Source: CAZHHM01 sp964532225 (GTDB lineage: Bacteria; Margulisbacteria; WOR-1; JAKLHX01). Taken from it: a stretch of 32,234 nucleotides of DNA. Numbering within the stretch: position 1 is the stretch's first letter; the number at the start of each line of letters is the position of its first letter. Under the pieces are notes generated by a model. That model was not told the origin of the DNA and searched no databases. It saw nothing but the letters and a program-made list of their open reading frames with translations. Below, piece after piece: positions 7,774-16,690 of this stretch. The stretch is from positions 1 to 32,234 of the forward strand of contig CAZHHM010000021.1 of the NCBI GenBank assembly GCA_964532225.1. Direction: 5' to 3'. Position numbers and translations under genes: made by a program.

Positions 7774-9155
7774 TAGAGAAAGACCTGTACTTCAAAAAAT
7801 CCATCAGGCAGATCCACGAAGATATTTTAAAGGGAGATATGGCCCTGACCGATTTGGCAGATATTACCGCAAAGAACATTGAAGAATATGAAGATGACTA
7901 TTGTGCCTGGGAGATATTTGATAGAAAAGTGCTCCTTGAACAGGCAAAGAATGCTGCCATCAGTTTTAAGAGCAGCGGAAAGCTGAGGGCACTTGAAGGG
8001 GTCCCTGTTGGCGTTAAGGATATTTACAACACAAAGGATTTTCCGACGCAGATGGGGAGCTCGCTCTGGAAAGGTTTTACTCCCGGTAATGACGCCAGGG
8101 TCGTGTTTTATCTCAGGCAGGCCGGAGCAGTCATTCCGGGGAAGACCGTTACGGCTGAATTTGCAGTGCATGAGCTGAATAAAACCCTCAATCCACATGA
8201 CATAAAGAGGACTCCAGGAACGTCATCGAGCGGGTCGGCCGTGGCCGTCGCCCTTGGCATGGTCCCGGTCGCGATAGGGACCCAGACAGCCGGATCCATC
8301 ATCCGCCCTGCAAGCTTTTGCGGAATATATGGCTGCAAGCCATCATTCGGCCTTCTTCCAAGGACAGGTATGCTTAAAACAACTGACACTCTTGATACAC
8401 TAGGATTCTTTACCACAAAGATGGAGGATCTAAGAAGAGTATTCGATGTGGAGAGAGTGCACGGGCCCAATTTCCCTATCAGTCACAGGGCACTGAGCGA
8501 TGAAACCAGGCAAAACAGGAAGAAAGGAAGGCCATGGATGATCGGTTTCGTAAAGACCCATACCTGGGGGTATGCTTCTGATTATGCGAAGAAAGCGATC
8601 CTCGGATTTGTAGAAAGAATGTCGAAGGATAAGGACATTAGTATCGAAGAGATCGAACTGGACAAGAAGATGGAGGCCAGCCATCATATCCATGAAACCA
8701 TATATAACAAAGCATTGTCATATTACTTCATTGAGGAATACAAGGAGGCAGACTCTATCTCCCCGATAATGCAGAAAATGATCTCCATAGGCCAGAAGAT
8801 CTCCCCGCAAGAGTTCCACGCGGCTCTTTCCGATCAGACCGACTTGATATATCTCATGGACGGCCTTCTTACACGCTATGACGCTATCATTTCTCTGAGC
8901 ACTGCGGGAGAGGCCCCGTTTAGGAATGTTCCGGAAGATCCCGATCCGGCACTGATGTGGACCCTTACTCATCTTCCAGTCGTGAATGTCCCGATGTTCA
9001 CGTCACCGTCAGGGATGCCTTTCGGCTTGCAGGTCGTATCGAGAAAATATAACGACTATCTACTGTTCAATTTCCTTGATCATTTGCTTGAAAGGGGGCT
9101 TATCCCGGATGGGAATAAGCAGATAGAAAGTGAGCGATGCAGAAAGAAACCCTGA
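7770..9155 (+). CDS. Amidase-signature family amidohydrolase
   Basis: A 461-residue protein of the GatA/FAAH amidase family. The Ser-cisSer-Lys triad is visible: K83 in 'GVPVGVKDIYNTKD', the serine run in 'RTPGTSSSGSAVAVALG' (S152 the probable cis-Ser), and the nucleophile S176 in 'GTQTAGSIIRPASFCGIYG'. Length and motif order are normal, so it looks active. The ATG overlaps the amidotransferase stop as ATGA, indicating translational coupling. No GatB or GatC gene is nearby, so a tRNA amidotransferase subunit is unlikely. I infer that it either releases ammonia for the adjacent amidotransferase or hydrolyses an amide on the glycan or its precursor. The real substrate is unknown. Confidence 0.92.
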   Translation: MIEKDLYFKKSIRQIHEDILKGDMALTDLADITAKNIEEYEDDYCAWEIFDRKVLLEQAKNAAISFKSSGKLRALEGVPVGVKDIYNTKDFPTQMGSSLWKGFTPGNDARVVFYLRQAGAVIPGKTVTAEFAVHELNKTLNPHDIKRTPGTSSSGSAVAVALGMVPVAIGTQTAGSIIRPASFCGIYGCKPSFGLLPRTGMLKTTDTLDTLGFFTTKMEDLRRVFDVERVHGPNFPISHRALSDETRQNRKKGRPWMIGFVKTHTWGYASDYAKKAILGFVERMSKDKDISIEEIELDKKMEASHHIHETIYNKALSYYFIEEYKEADSISPIMQKMISIGQKISPQEFHAALSDQTDLIYLMDGLLTRYDAIISLSTAGEAPFRNVPEDPDPALMWTLTHLPVVNVPMFTSPSGMPFGLQVVSRKYNDYLLFNFLDHLLERGLIPDGNKQIESERCRKKP

Positions 9156-10582
9156 AAACAGGATTAAAAGAATATTCTGTGCCGGAAAAATATCCGGGTA
9201 TCTATGCGCACAACTTCGCATTTATTAGCAATATCGACAGACATCCCGGGATAGAACGGCTTATCAGGAAGCTGGCAGGGCTTTCCGGATTACCGGAGGA
9301 GATCGTTTCTCTTGATATTAAGAAATTCCTGATGCACAAAGCCGAATATCCCAGAGTTCATGGCCACAAGGTTCAAGGACAAGAAGGTGCGGGCCTCAAC
9401 GGTGGCAGCAAGATGGGCCGTGCCGTTTCGTTCATAAAAAAGGTTTTGGGGATGATGGATCTGTCGGGACCTTCAAAAGCTGAAGTTCTGGTTGATGACT
9501 GGAGCGAAGGTGCGATCGGCAACTTCTATGGAAAAGAGCTAATCGGTTCTTTACGGGACAGGTATGTAGTAAAGCTGCTGCCACTCAGCAAATATCCGGT
9601 CTTTAATCCTTGGGTCGCATTACCAAGGGTCATAGGGATCATCTCATCTTATATCTGTGCTGCCAGGGTCGAGGAAGCAACGCAACTTTCCACAAGGTCC
9701 TATGCAAGGTCCTTTATCCATAAGATGCTTACAGGCCTGACCCTCAAACGTTCTTTTGCCCCAAAAGTGATAATATCGGGAAATGATTCCGATTTCCCCA
9801 TCATCACAGGCAAATGCTCTGGAGCAGAAATTGTGCTTATACAAAACGCCAGAAAGAACATGTGCTCGGTCCAGACCTTCTGTTACGCCGATCATTTCTT
9901 CGCGCTGGGTGACTTGGAGAGGATGGGCGTTCTTCAGGGGACGGGATGCGTGTTCAGGAACATCTATCCGTTAGGTTCGATCAGGCTCCATAACTCGCTT
10001 AACTCTTTGATCCCCGGCATTGCCGGTGAAGTGCCAATATGTGATGTTCTTTGGATCTCGGACCTGGTAATAGAATCAAGTGCCAGTGATGATCATTTCG
10101 GGGGCTATTATTTAATGAAGAACGAGTATGAGGCTATAGAACTTCTTAATGATCTTGCGGAGAAAACCGATTATTCGATCATTTATAAGTGCAGGGATGA
10201 TGATGAAGTGATCAAGGTAAGAGAACGGAATATTGTGTCGGACAAGATCAGGGTTGTAGGGAGAAGCGAGATAGATACCTACAGAATGCTCACAAAAGCA
10301 AAGCTAGTGCTTTCATCATTATCCACGGTTGTGCTCGAGGCAATCGGAATAGGGGTCCCGGCAGGACTCGTGAACATGTCCGGTAATTCCAATCTGAATT
10401 GCGACCTTAAAGACCTGGGGATCGAGTTCAACAAAGAATCAAAAGATGCCTTTCCGGATTTCGTTTCCCGTCTGATAACGGAAGGCATGCGCTCAGATCT
10501 GGCCGTTCAGAAGAAGGATTATGTCCAGGATCTTGTCGGAGTGGTCTCAGGGTTGGCAGGCGTATCTCACGGAGGGAAATGA
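9137..10582 (+). CDS. Large GT-B-like surface-glycan protein, uncharacterised
   Basis: A 481-residue protein that I cannot place in a named family. The C-terminal half looks like a GT-B nucleotide-sugar domain: 'CDVLWISDLVIE', then 'IRVVGRSEIDTYRMLTKAKLVLSSLSTVVLEAIGIGVPAGLVNM'. This resembles the donor-site helix of capsule-type and CDP-glycerol-type transferases, with the Ser/Thr-x-x-x-Glu pattern. The N-terminal half is divergent but has repeated alpha/beta segments, including 'AEVLVDDWSEGAIGNFYGKELIGSL'. No signal peptide or clear membrane segment is seen. The ATG at 9137 has GAAAGTGAG upstream and overlaps the amidase by 19 bases. It is probably a glycosyltransferase adding one residue of the repeat unit, but this is fold-level inference. 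Confidence 0.7.
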   Translation: MQKETLKTGLKEYSVPEKYPGIYAHNFAFISNIDRHPGIERLIRKLAGLSGLPEEIVSLDIKKFLMHKAEYPRVHGHKVQGQEGAGLNGGSKMGRAVSFIKKVLGMMDLSGPSKAEVLVDDWSEGAIGNFYGKELIGSLRDRYVVKLLPLSKYPVFNPWVALPRVIGIISSYICAARVEEATQLSTRSYARSFIHKMLTGLTLKRSFAPKVIISGNDSDFPIITGKCSGAEIVLIQNARKNMCSVQTFCYADHFFALGDLERMGVLQGTGCVFRNIYPLGSIRLHNSLNSLIPGIAGEVPICDVLWISDLVIESSASDDHFGGYYLMKNEYEAIELLNDLAEKTDYSIIYKCRDDDEVIKVRERNIVSDKIRVVGRSEIDTYRMLTKAKLVLSSLSTVVLEAIGIGVPAGLVNMSGNSNLNCDLKDLGIEFNKESKDAFPDFVSRLITEGMRSDLAVQKKDYVQDLVGVVSGLAGVSHGGK

Positions 10583-10583
10583 T

Positions 10584-12404
10584 ATGTTGAACAAGGTCAG
10601 GAGGAGCAAAGCCCTTATCTGGTATTTTATTCGTCCTTTCAGGGTCCAGCTCGCAGGTCTTTATGTGCTTGTGTTCGTCACCGGGCTGGTAGAATCGGCC
10701 AATCTTGCCGCGATCTACCCCATAATGAACTACGGTCTAAAACAGAATTCTACCGGTGTGGTCCTGGATGCTTTTAATAAGGTGATCGTCAGGTTTAGTT
10801 ACGGCAACGAGTTTATCGGAGCCTGTATCATGCTGTTCGTTATCACGCTGATCGCCGCAGGGATGCGACTTCTATATCTTGTCCTGTCGTTTAGGCTCAT
10901 TGCAGCCGTCTCAAAAAAGAACCAAAAGGACATCTTTGATAAGCTGTCCTCCCTCAATTATGAGTACTTTGTAAAGCACAAGCAGGGCGAGCTTGTTTAT
11001 GCTTCATCTGTTGCGCCTGCCAGTGTGACCGACGCAGTGATGTACACAATGACAGTCATGAGCGATATCACCTCTTTTGTCGTCATCTTCGCGCTGTTGC
11101 TGGTACTGTCCTGGAAAGGCACGTTATTCGTCCTGACGATAGGTATCGTCTATGCCTATATCATCAAGAACCTGATGAGCAGGATGATCTACCGCTCCAG
11201 CAAACTGCAAATGAACGCGAATTCTACAAAGAACGTTATACTAAACGAGTTCATCAGCGGGATAAAGATCATTAAGGTGTTTTTCAACAGTATCCAATGG
11301 AAGAACAAATATGATAAAGCAGTGGAGCAGAGTGCCGAGAATTACAAGAAAGTGCAGATAGGAAGCGCTTCTCCTCCTTTGCTGGTCAAGTTCACCTTCA
11401 ATTCAGCTATTGCGGCATTCGGGATATTCATTTATTTCAAGACAAACGGTAATATCCTGACGCTTCTTCCTCTGTACGGGACTTTTATCTTAATAGCGAA
11501 CAGGATAATGCCGATAGGTCAGGCGATAGGCACCAGCTTGATGGTCATTACATCGGCACTACCTAACATCGAAACGGTGCATCAGCTTCTTAATGAGAAA
11601 GAAAGTGCCGAGAGTAACGGAGTAAGGAAGCTTGACGGGTTTAACGACAGGATAAAGCTGGAGAATGTTTCGTTCAGTTATGTGGGGAGTGGCGAGGAGC
11701 TGATCAAAGGACTTGATATGACGATAGAAAAGAATAAGATCACGGCAATTGTCGGGCATTCGGGATCGGGCAAGACCTCGCTTTTCAACCTCCTTCTTAG
11801 GCTGTACAGGCCGTCATCCGGACGATTAACTATAGATGGGACAGACATTTCGGAATATAGTCTTGGATCATATCTCGGAAAGATCGGTTATGTGAGCCAG
11901 GAAACTTTCGTGTACCATGATACGATCGCAGAGAACATAAGGTTCGGCAGACCGGATGTGCCTATGGATAGTGTCATAGCAGCTGCGAAACTGGCAAACG
12001 CCCATGAATTCATCATGGAGTTCACCAACGGGTACGAAACAGTGGTCGGAGATGCGGGGGCCATGCTGTCAGGGGGACAACGTCAGAGGCTCGCGATCGC
12101 AAGAGCGATATTATGTGCGCCGGAGATAGTGATGCTCGACGAAGCCACAAGTTCTCTGGATAACATATCTGAAAAGGCCATACAACAAGCGATCAGCAAT
12201 ATCTCCAGAACAACTACCGTTGTAGTCATAGCGCACAGGCTTTCCACGATAATAAATTCCGACAAGATATGCGTCCTGGAAAAAGGAAGAATCACTGAAG
12301 AAGGTACTCATGAAGAACTTATGGCCAGGAAAGGCGCATATTATGATCTCTATAATGTGCTGTCTGGCGAGCAAAAGGCGGAAATGATGGAAGTGAAGGT
12401 GTGA
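10584..12404 (+). CDS. Exporter-type ABC transporter, probable lipid-linked oligosaccharide flippase
   Basis: A 606-residue half-transporter with membrane and ATPase domains fused. The ATG at 10584 follows the previous stop by one base and has GGAGGG upstream. The first 320 or so residues contain about six hydrophobic spans (for example 'VQLAGLYVLVFVTGLV' and 'SDITSFVVIFALLLVL'). The nucleotide-binding domain has Walker A 'GHSGSGKTS' (K397), the signature 'LSGGQRQR' from L495, Walker B 'IVMLDEATSSLD' (D519, E520) and 'IAHRLSTI'. Architecture and context match PglK- and MsbA-like flippases that translocate lipid-linked oligosaccharides. With no Wzx, Wzm or Wzt gene in view, it is the likely translocator of this locus. 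It probably works as a homodimer. Confidence 0.93.
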   Translation: MLNKVRRSKALIWYFIRPFRVQLAGLYVLVFVTGLVESANLAAIYPIMNYGLKQNSTGVVLDAFNKVIVRFSYGNEFIGACIMLFVITLIAAGMRLLYLVLSFRLIAAVSKKNQKDIFDKLSSLNYEYFVKHKQGELVYASSVAPASVTDAVMYTMTVMSDITSFVVIFALLLVLSWKGTLFVLTIGIVYAYIIKNLMSRMIYRSSKLQMNANSTKNVILNEFISGIKIIKVFFNSIQWKNKYDKAVEQSAENYKKVQIGSASPPLLVKFTFNSAIAAFGIFIYFKTNGNILTLLPLYGTFILIANRIMPIGQAIGTSLMVITSALPNIETVHQLLNEKESAESNGVRKLDGFNDRIKLENVSFSYVGSGEELIKGLDMTIEKNKITAIVGHSGSGKTSLFNLLLRLYRPSSGRLTIDGTDISEYSLGSYLGKIGYVSQETFVYHDTIAENIRFGRPDVPMDSVIAAAKLANAHEFIMEFTNGYETVVGDAGAMLSGGQRQRLAIARAILCAPEIVMLDEATSSLDNISEKAIQQAISNISRTTTVVVIAHRLSTIINSDKICVLEKGRITEEGTHEELMARKGAYYDLYNVLSGEQKAEMMEVKV

Positions 12405-12405
12405 T

Positions 12406-14214
12406 TTGAGGCAAGTTGAACGGCCTGACAATAAAGACTATAACAAGGTATTTATCGTAGAGAACATGGGCCTTTGGGAAACAAACCCATACGATTACGA
12501 CATTAATAATGACCTTGTGCTTACTTACGATTTCGGTGTCTATCATAAAGTTAGGAGTTTAGGAGGAAAATCCCTGTTCGTGGACCATATTGAGTATCCT
12601 GATGTGCTGGAAAGATACAATTACCTGGTCAATGATTTCCTGATGAGATGGCACTATGACAAGAATGGGAAGGATATTTTTGAATACAAGCGATGTGAGA
12701 TCGGCAATGTATTTAGGTTGGAGATATGGAACGATATCGTTTATTATTGCCGTCTTTTCGCTAATCTGAACGTTCTGCGTTCCATCAGATATAAAGATCT
12801 ATATATTGGAGTTAAGGACCCGTATCTGCATCAAGCAGTAGCCCGGCATGGATACACTTTTAGAGTATGGAGCTCGGAAAGCTGTTACGGCCCACAGGAG
12901 TACTACTTCCCGATATTTAGATGGCTTGAGGCTGCACTGTTCCCAAAAGGGATAAGCCACCTGATTAGATCGTTTCTGCGCAGAATACTGGAGACAATGC
13001 TGGCCGTTAGCGACATCATGAGATTGACAAGAAGATCTCCTAAAGATATTTATGTTCAGAACTATTACCCGACAAGGCCGGTCATCAAAAGGATGCAACT
13101 AGACGGCAGGTTCAATATCATTGCAGATACTCAACTGTCAGTAGGGAACATATTCAATCAGAGAACGCTGCCGTCGTTCAGGGCTCCATTATCAGTTCAC
13201 AAGAAAGAGGCTGAACGTCTCATTGAAGGATTTAAATCGCGTAAGCACGCAGTATTAAGGATCGCTGATACGGATATCGAGGATGATCTTTACGGACTAA
13301 TACTGAAGAAGGTCTCTCGTATGCTCCCTCACTATCTCAGATATTCTGAAGAAATTGACAAGTTCTTGAGCGTCAGGGATGTAAGCCTTCTCGTCCCTAC
13401 AGGAAATGTCGGCGCGAAGAACTGTTTGATGTTGAATAAATGTAGGGATAGGGGTATTAAGTCGTTTCTGATCATTAATGGTCTTCTTATGAACTCATTC
13501 ATGCATGAGGCTAAGGAAGCCGACTACATAAACTCCTATAGTGAATCTATAAAAACCAACTATTTTAAGGGTGGGGACAACGTGATGGCTCTCGGAGACC
13601 CGAGAATGGACGCTTATCCTCCGGTGACACGGTCCGTGAATAGAGTGTTCCCTGAAATAATGATCGGAACGGCAGGGTACTGCTCGGTCGAGCTAAATAC
13701 TTTTCTCGCATGTGACTTCGAGTTCCTTTTTGAGACGCTTAGTGCACTTAATGAGGTCAAAGGAACAGGAAAGAAAATGAGGATCGTGCTTCGGGTAAGG
13801 GCGGATGGTTACGAGGGGATCTATTCCAGGTTCATAAAACAATACTTCCCCGGGCTTGAGGTCGAATATAGAAAGGAAGGCAGCTTTGCGGATGCGGCAC
13901 GAACGGCAGACCTTTATATCTCGATCGGTTCTCAGACGCTTTTCGAGGCGTCCTGTCTGGGAATACCAGTCATATACCACAAGAACGATACACAGTTACT
14001 GCATAAACCTTTTAACGGCAACTCTGAGCTAGTGACGTCTTTTTCAGTGCGCGACCTTAAGGAAAAGGTCGTGGCATTCTATGAAGGCAGCCGGATCTTT
14101 GACCCTTTTCTCGACAGGAATATTATGGAGAGATATGTCGGCCCATTGGATAAAAACAGTCTCCAGAGAAATATCGACCTGATCTACACATTGGCAAATG
14201 GGAAGGGAAAATAA
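12406..14214 (+). CDS. Large GT-B-like protein of surface-carbohydrate loci, uncharacterised
   Basis: A 602-residue protein starting at a TTG one base after the ABC gene stop, with AAGGTG a few bases upstream. A later ATG at 12466 is possible but would remove a conserved-looking segment. The N-terminal third is rich in Tyr, Asp and Trp ('VENMGLWETNPYDYD', 'HIEYPDVLERYNYLVNDFL'). The C-terminal part resembles a GT-B donor domain: 'MALGDPRMDAYPP', then 'SFADAARTADLYISIGSQTLFEASCLGIPVIYHKND', with a Ser-x-x-x-x-Glu pattern like that of the 481-residue protein upstream. There are no membrane spans. I take it as a glycosyltransferase or polysaccharide-assembly protein. The two large proteins may be distant relatives, but the substrate is unknown. 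Confidence 0.68.
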   Translation: MRQVERPDNKDYNKVFIVENMGLWETNPYDYDINNDLVLTYDFGVYHKVRSLGGKSLFVDHIEYPDVLERYNYLVNDFLMRWHYDKNGKDIFEYKRCEIGNVFRLEIWNDIVYYCRLFANLNVLRSIRYKDLYIGVKDPYLHQAVARHGYTFRVWSSESCYGPQEYYFPIFRWLEAALFPKGISHLIRSFLRRILETMLAVSDIMRLTRRSPKDIYVQNYYPTRPVIKRMQLDGRFNIIADTQLSVGNIFNQRTLPSFRAPLSVHKKEAERLIEGFKSRKHAVLRIADTDIEDDLYGLILKKVSRMLPHYLRYSEEIDKFLSVRDVSLLVPTGNVGAKNCLMLNKCRDRGIKSFLIINGLLMNSFMHEAKEADYINSYSESIKTNYFKGGDNVMALGDPRMDAYPPVTRSVNRVFPEIMIGTAGYCSVELNTFLACDFEFLFETLSALNEVKGTGKKMRIVLRVRADGYEGIYSRFIKQYFPGLEVEYRKEGSFADAARTADLYISIGSQTLFEASCLGIPVIYHKNDTQLLHKPFNGNSELVTSFSVRDLKEKVVAFYEGSRIFDPFLDRNIMERYVGPLDKNSLQRNIDLIYTLANGKGK

Positions 14215-14897
14215 TGATGGTATTAAGAACAATGTTCAGGACTTTAAGGGAATGGTTCTCAGCGATAAGGCATTCGACACGGATCGAGAAGAATAATCCT
14301 ACTTGCCGCTTTTATTCGGGCAGCAGTGCGGACGGATCAAGCAGACTTGGAAGATACAACGTGCTTTTCAGGAATGCGATTGTTTTAAACTCAATATTGG
14401 GAGACCATACATTTATCCAGAAAGATTCCGTGGTCTTGAATTCCGATATCGGCAAGTTCTGTTCGATCGCGGCAAGGGTCAGGATCGGTCTTGGGCGTCA
14501 CCCAGTGCATTTCGTTTCTTCCCATCCGGCTTTTTATTCGTCTTCGCAACCTCTGGCAAGAACGTTCACCAATGCCGATAAATATGATCCTTACAAACGT
14601 ACGGTGATCGGTAACGATGTCTGGATCGGTGAGAATGCAATGGTGCTGGACGGGGTCGTTGTGAGTGACGGAGCGGTCATTGCCGCGGGTGCTGTAGTCA
14701 CTAAAGATGTGCCTCCATATGCGGTTGTCGGCGGGGTCCCGGCTAAAGTGATCAAATATAGGTTTGATGATGCAAAGATCAAGGCATTGCTTAAGATCGA
14801 GTGGTGGAACAAAACGGACGAATGGCTTGAAAACAATGCAAAACATTTTCTGGACGCGGACGGTTTTCTCAATACATTCGGACAGAAAGGTAACTGA
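14214..14897 (+). CDS. CatB-like left-handed beta-helix O-acetyltransferase
   Basis: A 227-residue hexapeptide-repeat acyltransferase. The beta-helix coils run through 'SILGDHTFIQKDSVVLNSDIGKFCSIAARVRIG'. The extended loop 'GRHPVHFVSSHPAFYSS' carries the active-site histidines of the xenobiotic-acetyltransferase (CatB) group. The helix then continues with 'TVIGNDVWIGENAMVLDGVVV' and ends in the C-terminal cap 'VVGGVPAKVIKYRF'. These enzymes form trimers and use acetyl-CoA. The preceding stop and the ATG share one base (TAATG). A second ATG follows immediately at 14217. It probably O- or N-acetylates a glycan residue, one of two such enzymes in this stretch. Confidence 0.9.
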   Translation: MMVLRTMFRTLREWFSAIRHSTRIEKNNPTCRFYSGSSADGSSRLGRYNVLFRNAIVLNSILGDHTFIQKDSVVLNSDIGKFCSIAARVRIGLGRHPVHFVSSHPAFYSSSQPLARTFTNADKYDPYKRTVIGNDVWIGENAMVLDGVVVSDGAVIAAGAVVTKDVPPYAVVGGVPAKVIKYRFDDAKIKALLKIEWWNKTDEWLENNAKHFLDADGFLNTFGQKGN

Positions 14898-16672
14898 TGG
14901 CAAGAAGTATATTAAGTCTCTGTCTTAGCGGTCACGGATTTAGCGCGGCGGTGTGTATCGACGGAAAGATAGTTGCCGCCACGACTCTTGAAAGATTGAG
15001 CAGGGTGAAGAACGATATCCTTCTTCCAATATCAAGGACGGATCTTGATGCGTTTGGATGGAAGAACGACCCATCATTATACGAGAACTATCTAGACCTT
15101 CCGTTCGATCTTAAGGGAGATTATGGTGATGTGGACCTGCATAATGTCAAAGGCTGGACAATGCTCATCGACAGTGTCCTTGCATCGGCAAGGATAGGGA
15201 TCAGGGATGTCGAGTGCGTGGTTTACAGTTACAGGCACGTTAAAAGCGCAAGACGATATTTTTCTGAAGTGTGTCCGAAAGCGGCGTTCATAAATCCGGA
15301 GCACCATTTTTCTCACGCATGCCAGGCGTATCTGCCTTCAGGTTTTGACGAAGCCGCGATCCTTGTTGTCGACGGTCAGGGTGTCCCTTTAAAAAGAAAG
15401 GATAATGATCAGCTGTCCGGTTGCTTGGCTTGGGGACAAGGGAACAGCATCAAGGTCATTGAAGAATTTCCCGTAAGATACAGCCTTGGATCAATGTATG
15501 CCAGTTTTACTAAGAAATGCGGGTTCAAGACAAATGAGGAATGTAAGCTTATGGGGCTTGCTTCTTACGGAGATGAGGATGTTTATAATGAGTTCCGCAA
15601 AGATGTTAGATACCATTCCAAAGAGTTCCATTTCGGGAATATCGCTGCTTTGGTGAAAAGGGGGTTCAGGCCGCAGCGACACATATATTCACTTGGAAAG
15701 TACTGGATAAGGCTGGGGCAGTACCCGGACAGAAAGAAAGATGGTGAATATTCAAAGCTTTACAAGGACCTGTCACGGGCGGCCCAGCATATTACGGAAG
15801 ACGTAATGATCTTCCTCGCGAACGAACTGCATAGGATGACCGGATCGAAGAATCTGTGTATCGCCGGAGGAGTGGGGCTGAACTGCGTAGCGAATTACAA
15901 AGTGCTCGAAAATACTCCATTTGAGAATGTCTTTGTTCATCCCAGCGCAGGGGACAACGGCCTTGCTGTCGGGCAGGCGTTGTATGCCCATAATATTATT
16001 GATGGAAATGCCAGAACCTATACCGCTCACCATGATTATCTCGGTAAAGAATATACCAAAAATGATGTTGAGAAGGCGGTTAAATCGTATTCGGTGAAAC
16101 CAGACATAAAGTTCAAAGAGTATGGCGATATGAAGCTGATGTACAAAGATATGGCCTCTTTTATCGCTGACGGAAAGATAACCAGCTGGTGGCAGGGCAG
16201 AAGCGAGTTCGGACCGCGGGCACTTGGGAACAGGAGTATCCTTGCCGATCCCAGAAGAAAAGACATGAAAGATATCTTGAATTCCAGGGTCAAATTCAGG
16301 GAAGCTTTCAGGCCTTTTACTCCTTCAGTACTGAAGGAAAGAGCCTCGGAATACTTTACCCTTGATATCGAGTCTCCTTTTATGCTCCTTGCTCCTTACG
16401 TAAAACCAGGGAAAGACGAGATCGTTCCGGCAATAACCCATGTTGACAATACCGCCAGGGTACAGACAGTTACTAGAGAGACGAACGAAAGATATTATGA
16501 TCTGATAAAGGAATTTGACAGGCAGACTGGCGTGCCAGTTGTTCTTGATACTTCATTTAATGTGGCCGGAGAGCCGATAGTGGAGACGCCTGAGGATGCG
16601 TTAAGATGCTTCATGTCTACTGACATCGATCTTATTGGGATCGACAATTGTATCCTTAGAAAAGTAAAGTAG
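14897..16672 (+). CDS. NodU/CmcH-family O-carbamoyltransferase
   Basis: A 591-residue protein of normal length for the family. The N-terminal domain starts 'ILSLCLSGHGFSAAVCIDGKIVAATTLERLSRVK' and includes the conserved 'EHHFSHACQAYLPSGFDEAAILVVDGQG' block with H136, H137 and H140. The kinase-like and YrdC-like parts follow, with 'CIAGGVGLNCVANYKV', 'VHPSAGDNGLAVGQALY' and 'WWQGRSEFGPRALGNRSILADPR'. Family members transfer a carbamoyl group from carbamoyl phosphate, using ATP, to a hydroxyl on sugars or antibiotics. The TGATG junction couples it to the acetyltransferase gene. It predicts an O-carbamoyl decoration on the glycan, well known in Nod factors and some O-antigens. Confidence 0.95.
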   Translation: MARSILSLCLSGHGFSAAVCIDGKIVAATTLERLSRVKNDILLPISRTDLDAFGWKNDPSLYENYLDLPFDLKGDYGDVDLHNVKGWTMLIDSVLASARIGIRDVECVVYSYRHVKSARRYFSEVCPKAAFINPEHHFSHACQAYLPSGFDEAAILVVDGQGVPLKRKDNDQLSGCLAWGQGNSIKVIEEFPVRYSLGSMYASFTKKCGFKTNEECKLMGLASYGDEDVYNEFRKDVRYHSKEFHFGNIAALVKRGFRPQRHIYSLGKYWIRLGQYPDRKKDGEYSKLYKDLSRAAQHITEDVMIFLANELHRMTGSKNLCIAGGVGLNCVANYKVLENTPFENVFVHPSAGDNGLAVGQALYAHNIIDGNARTYTAHHDYLGKEYTKNDVEKAVKSYSVKPDIKFKEYGDMKLMYKDMASFIADGKITSWWQGRSEFGPRALGNRSILADPRRKDMKDILNSRVKFREAFRPFTPSVLKERASEYFTLDIESPFMLLAPYVKPGKDEIVPAITHVDNTARVQTVTRETNERYYDLIKEFDRQTGVPVVLDTSFNVAGEPIVETPEDALRCFMSTDIDLIGIDNCILRKVK

Positions 16673-16690
16673 ATGGCGGCGGAGGGGGGC

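Noticed and set aside
7770..9155. GatA subunit of the tRNA-dependent amidotransferase
   Set aside because: The amidase motifs match, but gatB and gatC are absent and the gene is coupled to a sugar amidotransferase.
16673..16690. ATG at 16673 as the start of the second beta-helix acyltransferase
   Set aside because: It directly abuts the previous stop, while GGAGG just inside this stretch is perfectly spaced for the ATG at 16691.
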